Assembly: GCA_964536805.1 (NCBI GenBank)
Contig: CAZHYQ010000027.1
Coordinates: 1-31,881 of the forward strand
Direction: 5' to 3'
Origin: Longilinea sp964536805
Lineage (GTDB): Bacteria; Chloroflexota; Anaerolineae; Anaerolineales; Anaerolineaceae
Length of the DNA stretch: 31,881 nt
A program made the translations under genes and the position numbers. The notes beneath the pieces were generated by a model. The model had not been told where the DNA came from and searched no databases. It saw only the letters and a list, made by a program, of their open reading frames with translations. This document shows positions 7,441 to 15,601 of the stretch, piece after piece (position 1 is the first letter of the stretch; every line of letters begins with the position of its first letter).

Positions 7441-8001
7441 GTGTCTCGAATTGGTCGCATGCCAGTGAATGTCCCAGCAGGTGTAACGGTGGACATCAAT
7501 GGACAAGAACTGAAAGTCAAAGGCCCCAAGGGCGAATTGACGCGTCAGTTCCTCTCCACGGTGTCGCTTGCGCTGGAGAACGGGCAGATTGTTGTCACCC
7601 GCATCTCCGACGCCCCCACGGTTCGTGCCATTCATGGCACCACCCGTGCGCTGGTGAGCAATATGGTGGTTGGTGTCAGCACTGGTTTTACCAAGGTGCT
7701 GGAAGTTGAAGGCGTGGGTTACCGCGCCGAAATGGACGGGAAGAACCTGGTCCTGTATGTTGGTTACTCGCATCCGGTGGTGGTTGAACCGCCCGATGGC
7801 ATCACCTTTGAAGCTGACGCGAAAACGCATCAGGTGCGGGTGATTGGCCGTGACCGCGAACAGGTTGGCCAGACCGCGTCCAACATCCGTGAAATTCGTC
7901 CCCCTGAACCTTACAAAGGCAAAGGCATTCGCTATCAAGGCGAACGCGTGCGCCGCAAGGCTGGTAAAGCCGGTAAGGGTGCCAAGGGTGGCAAGAAGTA
8001 A
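7441..8001 (+). CDS. rplF: 50S ribosomal protein L6
   Basis: 186 residues from a GTG start at 7441 that follows GAGGAGGT by six bases. Blocks SRIGRMPVNVPAGV, GVSTGFTKVLEVEGVGYRA and the C-terminal PPEPYKGKGIRYQGERVRRKAGK are diagnostic. L6 lies near the GTPase centre. A short glycine/lysine-rich tail (residues about 175-186) extends past the core fold. Confidence 0.96.
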   Translation: MSRIGRMPVNVPAGVTVDINGQELKVKGPKGELTRQFLSTVSLALENGQIVVTRISDAPTVRAIHGTTRALVSNMVVGVSTGFTKVLEVEGVGYRAEMDGKNLVLYVGYSHPVVVEPPDGITFEADAKTHQVRVIGRDREQVGQTASNIREIRPPEPYKGKGIRYQGERVRRKAGKAGKGAKGGKK

Positions 8002-8012
8002 GGTGAGGAGCT

Positions 8013-8378
8013 ATGGCAAAGTTAAGTCGTAAAGAATCCAGACTTCGCCGGCACAGCCGTGTGCGCAAGACCGTTAACGGCACGCCGGACCGGCCTCGCC
8101 TGAGTGTGTTCCGCAGCCTGTCGGACATCTATGCCCAGGTGATCGATGACGCAGCCGGCACCACTTTGGTAGCGGCCTCAAGCATCGACCATGCCCTGCG
8201 CGCTGAAACCAATGGTTTGACCAAAACTGATCAAGCCAAGCTGGTTGGCAAAATGGTTGCCGAACGCGCCAAGGAAAAGGGGATCAAGACTGTGGTGTTC
8301 GATCGAGGCGGCTTCCGCTATATGGGCCGTGTCAAGGCCCTGGCTGATGCTGCCCGCGAAGCTGGCCTGGAATTTTAG
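8013..8378 (+). CDS. rplR: 50S ribosomal protein L18
   Basis: 121 residues, normal for L18, a 5S rRNA-binding protein. Conserved features are GTPDRPRLSVFRSLSDIYAQ, the DDAAGTTLVAASS strand and the C-terminal FDRGGFRYMGRVKALADAAREAGLEF. GTGAGGAG precedes the ATG. Confidence 0.97.
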   Translation: MAKLSRKESRLRRHSRVRKTVNGTPDRPRLSVFRSLSDIYAQVIDDAAGTTLVAASSIDHALRAETNGLTKTDQAKLVGKMVAERAKEKGIKTVVFDRGGFRYMGRVKALADAAREAGLEF

Positions 8379-8401
8379 GCGAATATTAGAGAGGCCGGAT
8401 A

Positions 8402-8926
8402 ATGGAAAATGAATATACCCCCCTGGAACAGCAGTTTGACGAGCGCGTCATTGAAATCGCGCGCGTAGCCAAAGTAGTCAAAGGCGGCCGCCGTTTCCAG
8501 TTCCGTGTGACGATTGTCGCCGGTGATAACAACGGAAAGATCGGCATTGGAATCGGCAAAGCAAACGCGGTTCCCGATGCGATGCGTAAAGCTACCGAAC
8601 GCGCCCACAAAAACATGCGCAAAGTCTCCCTCACCGGTACCACAATTCCGCATGAGGTAGTCGCCCGCGTGGCTGGCGCTGAAGTACTGCTCAAGCCGGC
8701 ATCCGCCGGAACCGGCGTTATTGCCGGATCGGGCGTGCGCGCTGTTTGTGAAGCCGCTGGCATCCACGATATTTTGACCAAATCGCTGGGCTCGGCCAAC
8801 ACCTTAAACGTGGTGAAGGCTACCCTGGATGCACTGCAGATGTTGAAGACTCCAGAGCAGGAAGCTGCACGCCGCGGCAAGCCGGTCAGAGAACTGCTGC
8901 CCTTCTGGGCACGGAAGGAAGCTTAA
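8402..8926 (+). CDS. rpsE: 30S ribosomal protein S5
   Basis: 174 residues. The double-stranded RNA-binding-like N-terminal domain shows RVAKVVKGGRRFQFR and GDNNGKIGIGIGKANAVPDA. The C-terminal domain has the family blocks LTGTTIPHEVVARVAGAEV and AGTGVIAGSGVRAVCEAAGI. S5 works with S3 and S4 at the mRNA entry site and contributes to fidelity. Only one base separates its stop from the rpmD start. Confidence 0.97.
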   Translation: MENEYTPLEQQFDERVIEIARVAKVVKGGRRFQFRVTIVAGDNNGKIGIGIGKANAVPDAMRKATERAHKNMRKVSLTGTTIPHEVVARVAGAEVLLKPASAGTGVIAGSGVRAVCEAAGIHDILTKSLGSANTLNVVKATLDALQMLKTPEQEAARRGKPVRELLPFWARKEA

Positions 8927-8927
8927 C

Positions 8928-9125
8928 ATGGCCGGAACAAAGTTGTTGCGCATTACTTTAATGAAAAGCGCAATTGGTTACTCTGTGCGCCATAAAGATA
9001 CTATCCGCGCACTGGGTCTGCATCGATTGCATCAGACCGTGGTTCATGAAGATAGCCCCAGTTTGAGGGGCATGCTTTTGAAAGTGAACCACCTGGTTCA
9101 GATCGAGGAACAGGAAGCGAAATGA
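8928..9125 (+). CDS. rpmD: 50S ribosomal protein L30
   Basis: 65 residues, slightly longer than the 58-60 of E. coli L30. It carries the L30 core: LRITLMKSAIGYSVRHKDTIRALGL, then LHQTVVHEDSPSLRGMLLKVNHLV. The stop overlaps the rplO start by four bases (ATGA). The start lies one base after rpsE. Confidence 0.95.
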   Translation: MAGTKLLRITLMKSAIGYSVRHKDTIRALGLHRLHQTVVHEDSPSLRGMLLKVNHLVQIEEQEAK

Positions 9126-9574
9126 AACTCAACGATCTTATGCCCAACGAAGGCGCTCGCAAAGAGCGTAAGCGCAAGGGCCAGGGTATTTCTGCCGGTC
9201 AGGGTAAAACCGCCGGCCGCGGTACCAAAGGCCAGGCTTCGCGCGCGGGTGCGGGCGGCCACCTGTATCGTCAGGGCGGTAACCTGCCTTTCTTTCGCCG
9301 CCTGCCTTTCATCCGTGGTGAGGGTTTCACCCCGCCAAACCAGGTTAGCTATAACGAAATCAACCTGGATCAACTGGATGGTTTTGCCGCTGGCAGCGAA
9401 GTGACGCCGGCTGTTCTGGCAGAACTGGACCTGCTCCACAACCGCGCCTGGCCTGTTTCTTTGCTTGGCCGTGGCGAAATCAATGTTGCCTTAACGGTGC
9501 GCGTCCAACGGATTACCAAAAGCGCCCGCGCAAAAATCGAAGCGGCTGGCGGCAAGGTTGAAATCATCGCTTAA
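9122..9574 (+). CDS. rplO: 50S ribosomal protein L15
   Basis: 150 residues, normal for L15. The N-terminal glycine/arginine-rich extension (GQGISAGQGKTAGRGTKGQ) threads into 23S rRNA. Family blocks LPFFRRLPFIRGEGF and VSLLGRGEINVALTVRVQRIT follow. It is coupled to rpmD by a four-base overlap and directly precedes secY, the usual arrangement. Confidence 0.96.
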   Translation: MKLNDLMPNEGARKERKRKGQGISAGQGKTAGRGTKGQASRAGAGGHLYRQGGNLPFFRRLPFIRGEGFTPPNQVSYNEINLDQLDGFAAGSEVTPAVLAELDLLHNRAWPVSLLGRGEINVALTVRVQRITKSARAKIEAAGGKVEIIA

Positions 9575-9602
9575 CTTGCGATCTTGACGAGGAGACCCAT
9601 TT

Positions 9603-10946
9603 ATGAAACGGTCGGCCTGGCGTTACCTTTGGAAATCAGAGGATATTCGTAAGAAGCTGCTCATCACGCTGCTGCTGCTGGTGGCTTATCGCTTTGCAGC
9701 CAACGTGCCGGTCCCGGGTGTCAACCGCGAAGCGATTGCCTCCATCATGACCACCGCAGCTGGAGCCAGCAACCTGTTAGGCATGCTGGACCTGCTTTCG
9801 GGCGGCACGATTACCAGCTTCTCCATCCTGGCAATGGGCGTCTATCCTTACATCACAGCGCAAATTATCCTTCAGCTCCTTGTGCCGATCATCCCGGCCC
9901 TGGAACGGAAAATGAAGGAAAACCAGCGCGAAGGCCAGAAATGGATGGAACGCTGGACGGTAATTTTGACCATTCCGATGGCGCTCCTATCTGCGATTGG
10001 CCAGATCAATATTTTTAATTCGATGTCAACCGGTGCTTCGGTGCTGAGCTTTACTTTTGGCTTCACCGGAGCCAACCTGCTGCCCACCCTGACTACCTTG
10101 ATCAGCATGGTGGCAGGTACGATGTTCGGTATCTGGATTGGTCAATTGATTTCTGAATTCGGCATCCCGAATCAAGGTCTTTCATTGATCATCTTCTCCG
10201 GCATCGTTGCGAAGATTCCTTCGCATATCCGCAGCCTGGTTTCGGACCAACAGTACTGGTGGTTGATCTTTATCATCCTGATCATCCTGGCTTTGACTAT
10301 CTTTGCCATCGTGTTTGTCCAACAGGGCCGCCGGAATGTGCGCGTCATGTTCCCTGGCCGCCGGGTTGGCAATCGCATGTCCATGCCCGTAACCAGTAGT
10401 CTGCCGTTGATGGTGAACATGGCCGGCATGATCCCGCTGATCTTTGCCTCCTCCATTCTGTCGTTTCCGGCCATTCTGGCTGGTTTCTTCTTGAATGTGA
10501 AAACGGCCTGGTTGAATAGCCTTGTGCATGGCGTTTATACGCTGTTCAGCGGAAGCAACTTCTGGTATTACCTGATGTATTTCATCATGGTGGTTGCCTT
10601 TACCTTCTTCTATACCGATGTCTTGTTCGCCCAACAGAATTATGGCGACAACCTGAAGAAGCAAGGTGCACAGATCCCAGGCGTTACCGTTGGCGGCCTT
10701 ACTCAGAAATATCTGACCCGTGTTCAGCGCCGCATCACCTTCCCGGGTGCATTTTTCCTGGGTTTTGTAGCTGTGTTGCCCTTTGTGATTGGAGCCATGC
10801 TGCCGGTGAGCGCGCGTCAGGCCGGGTTGTTCCTGATCTCCTCCGCTGGCTTGCTGATTGTGGTCGGCGTGGTTCGCGACACCTTCACCATCATCGAAAC
10901 CGAGCTCAAACTGCACGGTTACGACGAGAGCCTGATCAAGGGGTAA
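9603..10946 (+). CDS. secY: Preprotein translocase subunit SecY
   Basis: 447 residues with about ten hydrophobic segments, as in other bacterial SecY proteins. Diagnostic stretches are RFAANVPVPGVN before the plug region, LGMLDLLSGG, MGVYPYITAQIILQLL (TM2b gate) and the cytoplasmic loop FVQQGRRNVRV. SecY forms the protein-conducting channel with SecE and SecG, which are not in this window. GGAGACCC precedes the ATG. Three bases separate it from adk. Confidence 0.97.
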   Translation: MKRSAWRYLWKSEDIRKKLLITLLLLVAYRFAANVPVPGVNREAIASIMTTAAGASNLLGMLDLLSGGTITSFSILAMGVYPYITAQIILQLLVPIIPALERKMKENQREGQKWMERWTVILTIPMALLSAIGQINIFNSMSTGASVLSFTFGFTGANLLPTLTTLISMVAGTMFGIWIGQLISEFGIPNQGLSLIIFSGIVAKIPSHIRSLVSDQQYWWLIFIILIILALTIFAIVFVQQGRRNVRVMFPGRRVGNRMSMPVTSSLPLMVNMAGMIPLIFASSILSFPAILAGFFLNVKTAWLNSLVHGVYTLFSGSNFWYYLMYFIMVVAFTFFYTDVLFAQQNYGDNLKKQGAQIPGVTVGGLTQKYLTRVQRRITFPGAFFLGFVAVLPFVIGAMLPVSARQAGLFLISSAGLLIVVGVVRDTFTIIETELKLHGYDESLIKG

Positions 10947-10949
10947 TCC

Positions 10950-11600
10950 ATGGCTACTTATATCGTCTTGTTGGGACCCCCGGGAGCGGGCAAAGGCACT
11001 CAGGCTGAAGTAATATCCGAAAGCCTGAAGCTGGTGCACGTCTCATCCGGCGACATCTTTCGGGAAAACCTGAAAAATGAAACCGACTTGGGGAAACTTG
11101 CACAAGGGTTTATGAACCGCGGCGAATTGGTGCCGGATGACGTCACCATCGCCATGATCCGTGAACGTTTGCTGCGGCCCGATTGCGTCAATGGAGCAGT
11201 GTTGGATGGTTTCCCGCGGACGCCAGCCCAGGCGAATGCCCTCGAAGGCATGCTGAAAGAGCTGGGTGGAAATGTGCGCCGGGTGCCATACATCAATGTT
11301 CCCAGTGAAGTGCTGATCGCGCGCCTGAGCGGACGCTGGACCTGCCAGCAGGGTCATGTGTACCATACCGTGTTCAATCCTCCGCAGGTTCCTGGCAAGT
11401 GCGATGTAGATGGTTTGGATCTTTATCAACGCGAAGACGACCAACCGGCAACGGTTGAACGACGCATCCGGGTCTATCTGGAACAAACCAGCCCCTTGAT
11501 CGAGTACTACCGCGGACGCGGCTTGTTGAGCGAAGTGGACGGTACTCAATCAATCGATAAAGTTACTGCAGACCTGCTGGCTGCCATCCAGAAAGGATAA
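10950..11600 (+). CDS. adk: Adenylate kinase
   Basis: 216 residues, the long form with a LID domain. It interconverts ATP plus AMP and two ADP. The P-loop GPPGAGKGT is at 9-17, the AMP-binding DGFPRT at 86-91, and YQREDDQPATVERR marks the end of the LID. In zinc-type enzymes the LID has C-x2-C and C-x2-C/D; here C132, C151 and D154 are present, but the second Cys is lost with a one-residue deletion (CQQGHVYH). The zinc site may be incomplete or use H136. Position between secY and map is typical. Confidence 0.97.
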   Translation: MATYIVLLGPPGAGKGTQAEVISESLKLVHVSSGDIFRENLKNETDLGKLAQGFMNRGELVPDDVTIAMIRERLLRPDCVNGAVLDGFPRTPAQANALEGMLKELGGNVRRVPYINVPSEVLIARLSGRWTCQQGHVYHTVFNPPQVPGKCDVDGLDLYQREDDQPATVERRIRVYLEQTSPLIEYYRGRGLLSEVDGTQSIDKVTADLLAAIQKG

Positions 11601-11606
11601 CGCAGC

Positions 11607-12419
11607 ATGTCGTGGGAGCGTCAGATCACAATCAAATCAGCGCAGGAAATCGCGATCATGCGCCAGGCTGGCCGCATCAATGCGGAAGCCCTGGCTGCTG
11701 CCAAAGCGGTTGCCCGGCCTGGCGTGATGACAGCCGACCTGAACGCTGCCGCAGAAGAAGTGCTGCACAAGCACGGATGCTACTCACCCTTCAAAGGGTA
11801 TCCTGGTCCGACGCCTTACCCGGCCAGCACGAATGTGAGCATCAATGAAGAATTGGTGCACGGCATTCCGGGCAAACGCAAGCTCAAAGAAGGCGATATC
11901 GTTTCTGTGGACTGCGGAACGGTGTTTGAAGGTTTTGTCGGAGACTCGGCCATCACCTTCGGGGTGGGCGAGGTATCAGAAACAGCCAGGAAGCTGATGG
12001 AAGTGACGGAAGGCGCGCTTTATGCCGGAATTGCCAAAATGGTTGTGGGCAACCGGGTGGGCGACGTTTCCGCTGCAGTTCAGCAATACGTGGAAAGCCG
12101 CGGCTATTACGTCACGCGGGAGTACACAGGTCACGGGGTGGGCCGTGAAATGCATGAAGGTCCCCAGGTGCCTAATTACGGCCAGGCAGGACGCGGTTTA
12201 TTGCTGCGACCGGGCATGACCATTGCGCTGGAACCGATGGTTCTGATTGGGACGCCCATGACCCGAGTGATGCCGGATCTTTGGACGGTAAAATCGGCCG
12301 ACGGTTCCCTGACGGCGCATTTCGAGCACTCGGTGGCCGTGACTGAAAACGGACCGTACATCCTGACAACCCTGGATGAGGGTCCAAGTGCTGGACGAAA
12401 TGCCAATGTGCAGTTATAA
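11607..12419 (+). CDS. map: Methionine aminopeptidase, type I
   Basis: 270 residues. It removes initiator methionine from nascent proteins. All five metal ligands of the pita-bread fold are in place: D102 (VDCG), D113 (VGDSA), H176 (TGHGVGREMHE), E209 (LEPM) and E240 (HFEHS), with the substrate-contacting H85 (HGIPG). There is no N-terminal zinc finger or SH3 extension, so it is type Ia. The C-terminus runs slightly long, and its last codons overlap a promoter-like hexamer for the next operon. Confidence 0.97.
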   Translation: MSWERQITIKSAQEIAIMRQAGRINAEALAAAKAVARPGVMTADLNAAAEEVLHKHGCYSPFKGYPGPTPYPASTNVSINEELVHGIPGKRKLKEGDIVSVDCGTVFEGFVGDSAITFGVGEVSETARKLMEVTEGALYAGIAKMVVGNRVGDVSAAVQQYVESRGYYVTREYTGHGVGREMHEGPQVPNYGQAGRGLLLRPGMTIALEPMVLIGTPMTRVMPDLWTVKSADGSLTAHFEHSVAVTENGPYILTTLDEGPSAGRNANVQL

Positions 12420-12420
12420 T
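12392..12420 (+). promoter_or_regulatory. Candidate promoter for rpmJ-rpsM-rpsK-rpsD-rpoA-rplQ
   Basis: TGGACG at 12392-12397 and a perfect TATAAT at 12415-12420 with a 17-base spacer. The -10 hexamer overlaps the stop codon of map. Initiation near 12427 would give a leader of about 37 bases before rpmJ. Separate promoters for alpha-type operons are known in other bacteria; use here is inferred. Confidence 0.5.
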
Positions 12421-12463
12421 TGCATCTTTGGCTGAATATGCACTTGTTGATGAGGAGTTAATT

Positions 12464-12577
12464 ATGAAGGTTACACCATCCATTCGCAGACGCTGCGCGA
12501 AATGCAAGATCGTGAGAAGACACGGTCTCTTGTTTGTGATCTGCGAAAACCCAAAGCATAAGCAGCGACAGGGGTAA
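12464..12577 (+). CDS. rpmJ: 50S ribosomal protein L36
   Basis: 37 residues, exactly the short zinc-binding L36. The zinc ligands are C11, C14, C27 and H32 (CAKC and CENPKHKQRQG). It follows map by 44 bases, with GAGGAG before the ATG. In many bacteria infA lies between map and rpmJ; here there is no room for it. The next gene, rpsM, starts six bases after the stop. Confidence 0.95.
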   Translation: MKVTPSIRRRCAKCKIVRRHGLLFVICENPKHKQRQG

Positions 12578-12583
12578 TGACCA

Positions 12584-12973
12584 ATGGCAAGAATTGAAGG
12601 CGTTGATCTGCCGCGCAACAAGCGGATCGAGACAGCATTGACCTATATTTTTGGGATTGGACCGACGCGCGCCAAGGTCATTCTGGCAGCTACCAAAGTC
12701 AATCCGGAAGTCCGGGTAAAAGATTTACCCGAGACCGAAGTGAATTCTCTGCGTGAATTTATTAGCAGAAACTATAAGGTCGAAGGCGATCTCCGTCGTG
12801 AAGTTCAAATGAACATCAAACGGTTGATCGAGATTGGTTGCTACCGTGGTCTGCGCCACCGCCACAATTTACCGGTGAATGGCCAGCGCACACGTACCAA
12901 CGCTCGTACCTGCAAAGGTCCTAAGAAGACAGTGGCCGGTCGCGGTCGCCGCCGTGGAGCTACGAAGAAGTAA
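12584..12973 (+). CDS. rpsM: 30S ribosomal protein S13
   Basis: 129 residues. MARIEGVDLPRNKRIETALTYIFGIG is the standard start, and the basic C-terminal tail (GQRTRTNARTCKGPKKTVAG) that contacts P-site tRNA is intact. S13 forms head-region bridges to the large subunit. A 124-base structured gap, rather than close packing, separates it from rpsK. Confidence 0.97.
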   Translation: MARIEGVDLPRNKRIETALTYIFGIGPTRAKVILAATKVNPEVRVKDLPETEVNSLREFISRNYKVEGDLRREVQMNIKRLIEIGCYRGLRHRHNLPVNGQRTRTNARTCKGPKKTVAGRGRRRGATKK

Positions 12974-12986
12974 TCTGGTGCTTCTT

Positions 12987-13037
12987 CCTGGCCGGGAAAA
13001 TGGGGGACCCTTCCACCCCCGCGGCTGCCCAGCCAGG
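12987..13037 (+). promoter_or_regulatory. Nested stem-loop upstream of rpsK
   Basis: An outer stem CCTGGC (12987-12992) with GCCAGG (13032-13037) encloses an inner stem GGGGG (13002-13006) with CCCCC (13016-13020). No T-tract follows, so it does not look like an intrinsic terminator. It fills the only large gap inside the alpha segment. In E. coli, S4 represses the alpha operon through a pseudoknot leader; a role of that kind here is a guess. Confidence 0.4.
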
Positions 13038-13097
13038 ATAAGGCTCAGACCAAAATTCTGCTCTCCAGGACTTTGATAGATTTATTAACGAGGGAAT

Positions 13098-13502
13098 ATG
13101 GCACAGAACGTACGTACAGCGCGACGCACAACAACCGTCCGCAAGGTAAAGCGCACACTGTCTTCCGGACAGGTGCACGTCTTTGCCTCTTTCAATAACA
13201 CGATCGTGACTGTCACTGATATTCAGGGCAACGCGGTCTGCTGGGCCAGCTCTGGCTCGGCCGGATTCAAGGGCTCGCGCAAGAGCACGCCCTTTGCGGC
13301 TCGTCTGGCAGCCGAACAGGCTATCAAGACGGCTCAAACAATGGGCATTCAGGAAGTCGACCTGATAGTTAAAGGTCCCGGCCCTGGCCGTGAATCTGCC
13401 ATCCGTGCTGTGCAAACCATGGGCATGCGGGTGCGTTCGATTTCTGATATCACGCCGGTTCCGCATAACGGCTGCCGGCCGCCTAAGAAACGCCGCGTCT
13501 AA
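13098..13502 (+). CDS. rpsK: 30S ribosomal protein S11
   Basis: 134 residues, slightly longer than the common 129 because of a basic N-terminal lead. Conserved blocks: VHVFASFNNTIVTVTDIQGN, KSTPFAARLAAEQA and the end DITPVPHNGCRPPKKRRV. S11 lies on the platform near the Shine-Dalgarno helix. The ATG at 13098 follows GAGGG by five bases. Confidence 0.97.
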   Translation: MAQNVRTARRTTTVRKVKRTLSSGQVHVFASFNNTIVTVTDIQGNAVCWASSGSAGFKGSRKSTPFAARLAAEQAIKTAQTMGIQEVDLIVKGPGPGRESAIRAVQTMGMRVRSISDITPVPHNGCRPPKKRRV

Positions 13503-13523
13503 TACCACCAAGGAAGGGAAGAT

Positions 13524-14162
13524 ATGGCGAGATATATCGGGCCGGTGTGCAGATTATGCCGGCGTGAAGGTGAAAAACTATTTTTGAAGGGCTCCCGCTG
13601 CTTCACAGCAAAGTGCTCGTTTGAGCGCCGCGGATTTGCCCCTGGTCAACACGGGAAGAGCGGCCAGCGTGGAGCTGAGCGTGTTTCGGACTATTCCCGC
13701 CAGTTACGCGCCAAGCAGAAGGCTCGCCGCGTCTACGGTGTGTTGGAACGCCAGTTCCGCGGAACTTTTGAATCAGCACAGCGTACCCGCGGTCTCACAG
13801 GCTTCAACCTGCTGGTACTGCTGGAATTGCGTCTTGACAACGTGATTTACCGTATGGGTCTGGCTGAAAATCGTGCCCAGGCTCGCCAGTTGGTGAATCA
13901 TGGTCATTTTCTGGTCAACGGCCGCCGCGCCGACATCCCCTCGATGATTCTCAAACAGGGCGATGTTATCACGCTGCACGAAAGCGCCCGTCAGACCACC
14001 TTCTTCAAGGAACTCGGCGATATTTCTGAAAAACGTGTGTGCGCCACCTGGCTTGACCGCGACCTGAAATCACTTTCCGGCCGTGTGTTGCGCAGCCCCG
14101 AACGCGCCGAAATCGACGGTAACTTGAACGAACAACTGATCGTTGAGTATTACTCACGGTAA
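13524..14162 (+). CDS. rpsD: 30S ribosomal protein S4 (zinc-type)
   Basis: 212 residues. The N-terminus carries four Cys, C9, C12, C26 and C31, spaced like the zinc-binding S4 class. The S4 RNA-binding domain is visible around residues 100-165 (RLDNVIYRMGLAENRAQARQLVNHGHFLVNGRR). S4 nucleates 30S assembly and in E. coli represses its own operon. GGAAGGGAAG precedes the ATG. Confidence 0.97.
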   Translation: MARYIGPVCRLCRREGEKLFLKGSRCFTAKCSFERRGFAPGQHGKSGQRGAERVSDYSRQLRAKQKARRVYGVLERQFRGTFESAQRTRGLTGFNLLVLLELRLDNVIYRMGLAENRAQARQLVNHGHFLVNGRRADIPSMILKQGDVITLHESARQTTFFKELGDISEKRVCATWLDRDLKSLSGRVLRSPERAEIDGNLNEQLIVEYYSR

Positions 14163-14218
14163 TGCTGAAACGATCCGGTGTGCGAGATGCAAACCATTGC
14201 ATCGGAAAGGGGTGAAAC

Positions 14219-15184
14219 GTGTGCGCCTTGAGTAACATGGTAACGCCAAAAGTCGAACGCGAAGCTGAGGCTCGCAATTACGGCAAGTTTGTCATCAGCC
14301 CCCTCGAACGTGGCTTTGGGGTCACCCTGGGTAATGCGCTGCGGCGTGTACTGCTATCTTCCCTTGAGGGAGCAGCGGTAACGTCCATCCGGGTCACGGA
14401 TGTACTGCATGAGTTCAGCGATATCCCGGGTGTGCGCGAGGATGTCATTCAGGTCACGCTGCAGATTAAACAACTGCGCCTGATCCTGCATGAAGGCGAC
14501 TCGGCACATTTGCATCTGGATGTACGCGGCGAGGGTGTTGTCACAGCTGCTGACATTCAGGCACCGGCTGAGGTTGAGATTGTCAATCCGGATCTTTATC
14601 TGTTCACTGTCGACGACAGCCGCACGCGGCTGGAGATCGACCTGACCGTTGAGCGCGGTCGCGGTTATTCGCCCGCCGGCGAACGAAGCGGACGCCTCCC
14701 GATCGGTGAGCTGCCAATCGATGCGATTTACACGCCGGTAAAGCGTGTCAATTACAGCGTGGCATCTGCCCGTGTCGGCCAAAGCACCGCTTACGACCGC
14801 CTGCTCCTTGAAATCTGGACGGACGGAACCGTACCACCGGAAAAAGCTCTGGGTGCCAGTTCCAAGATCCTTATTGACCATCTGCGTTTCATATCGGGCA
14901 TCAGCGAAGAAACGCTGGTAATCGGTATCGAAAAAGAAACCACCGGCAGCCGGTTGACCAGCGAAGCCGCCGAAACCCCCATTGAAAATCTTGATCTATC
15001 GGTGCGGGTTTTCAACTCGCTCAAACGGACCGGGATTACGACGGTGGGCGACGTGTTGGATTTGCTGGAAAAGGGCGACGAAGCCGTTATGTCCATCCGC
15101 AACTTTGGTGAAAAGAGTTTAGATGAACTTCGCCAGAAGATGCGCGAAAAGGGCTTCCTGCGCGATGACAAAATAACGGAGTAA
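14219..15184 (+). CDS. rpoA: RNA polymerase subunit alpha
   Basis: 321 residues. The GTG at 14219 follows AAAGGGGTG by five bases; the later ATG at 14237 gives a more usual N-terminus but has no ribosome-binding site. The N-terminal assembly domain has GFGVTLGNALRRVLLSSLEGAAV. The C-terminal domain (from about residue 255) shows the helices that bind promoter UP elements and activators (LDLSVRVFNSLKRTGITTVGD). Placement between rpsD and rplQ is canonical. Confidence 0.96.
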   Translation: MCALSNMVTPKVEREAEARNYGKFVISPLERGFGVTLGNALRRVLLSSLEGAAVTSIRVTDVLHEFSDIPGVREDVIQVTLQIKQLRLILHEGDSAHLHLDVRGEGVVTAADIQAPAEVEIVNPDLYLFTVDDSRTRLEIDLTVERGRGYSPAGERSGRLPIGELPIDAIYTPVKRVNYSVASARVGQSTAYDRLLLEIWTDGTVPPEKALGASSKILIDHLRFISGISEETLVIGIEKETTGSRLTSEAAETPIENLDLSVRVFNSLKRTGITTVGDVLDLLEKGDEAVMSIRNFGEKSLDELRQKMREKGFLRDDKITE

Positions 15185-15190
15185 GATTTT

Positions 15191-15571
15191 ATGCGACATC
15201 AGATGGCTGGATACAAACTTGGCGGTGGAAAGGACCGGAGCGAAGGATTGCGCCGGACTATGATCCGTCAGCTATTCACGCATGAACGGATTACGACCAC
15301 TCGCGCCAAAGCGAAGTCGATCCGTAGCACAGCAGAGCATCTTATCACGCTTGCTCGCAACAGTGCGAAAGGCACAGAAATTCAAAAGGTCAACGCCCGC
15401 CGTCTTGTTGCTGCCCGTTTGGGCAGCGACCCGGTGGTGGTGAAGAAACTCTTTGACGACATTGCTCCGCGTTTCAGCACCCGTCCTGGCGGTTACACCC
15501 GTATCCTAAAATTGGGACCCCGCCTGGGTGACAATGCTGATATGGTTCTCTTGGAGCTAGTCGAAGAATAG
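15191..15571 (+). CDS. rplQ: 50S ribosomal protein L17
   Basis: 126 residues. The start MRHQMAGYKLGGGKDRSEGLRRT and the ending GGYTRILKLGPRLGDNADMVLLELVE are diagnostic. GGAG in the last codons of rpoA serves as the ribosome-binding site. L17 lies near the tunnel exit on the solvent side. Confidence 0.97.
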   Translation: MRHQMAGYKLGGGKDRSEGLRRTMIRQLFTHERITTTRAKAKSIRSTAEHLITLARNSAKGTEIQKVNARRLVAARLGSDPVVVKKLFDDIAPRFSTRPGGYTRILKLGPRLGDNADMVLLELVEE

Positions 15572-15601
15572 TCCAGACCGGGCTTGCAGAACCGGAATGG
15601 A

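Noticed and set aside
6784..7938. 384-codon open frame on the minus strand opposite rpsN, rpsH and rplF
   Set aside because: It runs antisense to three certain ribosomal-protein genes and has no ribosome-binding site or recognisable domain; it reflects codon bias of the real genes.
10182..11039. 285-codon minus-strand frame opposite secY
   Set aside because: The product is a mirror of hydrophobic codons of secY, rich in Gln/His/Asp, with no domain.
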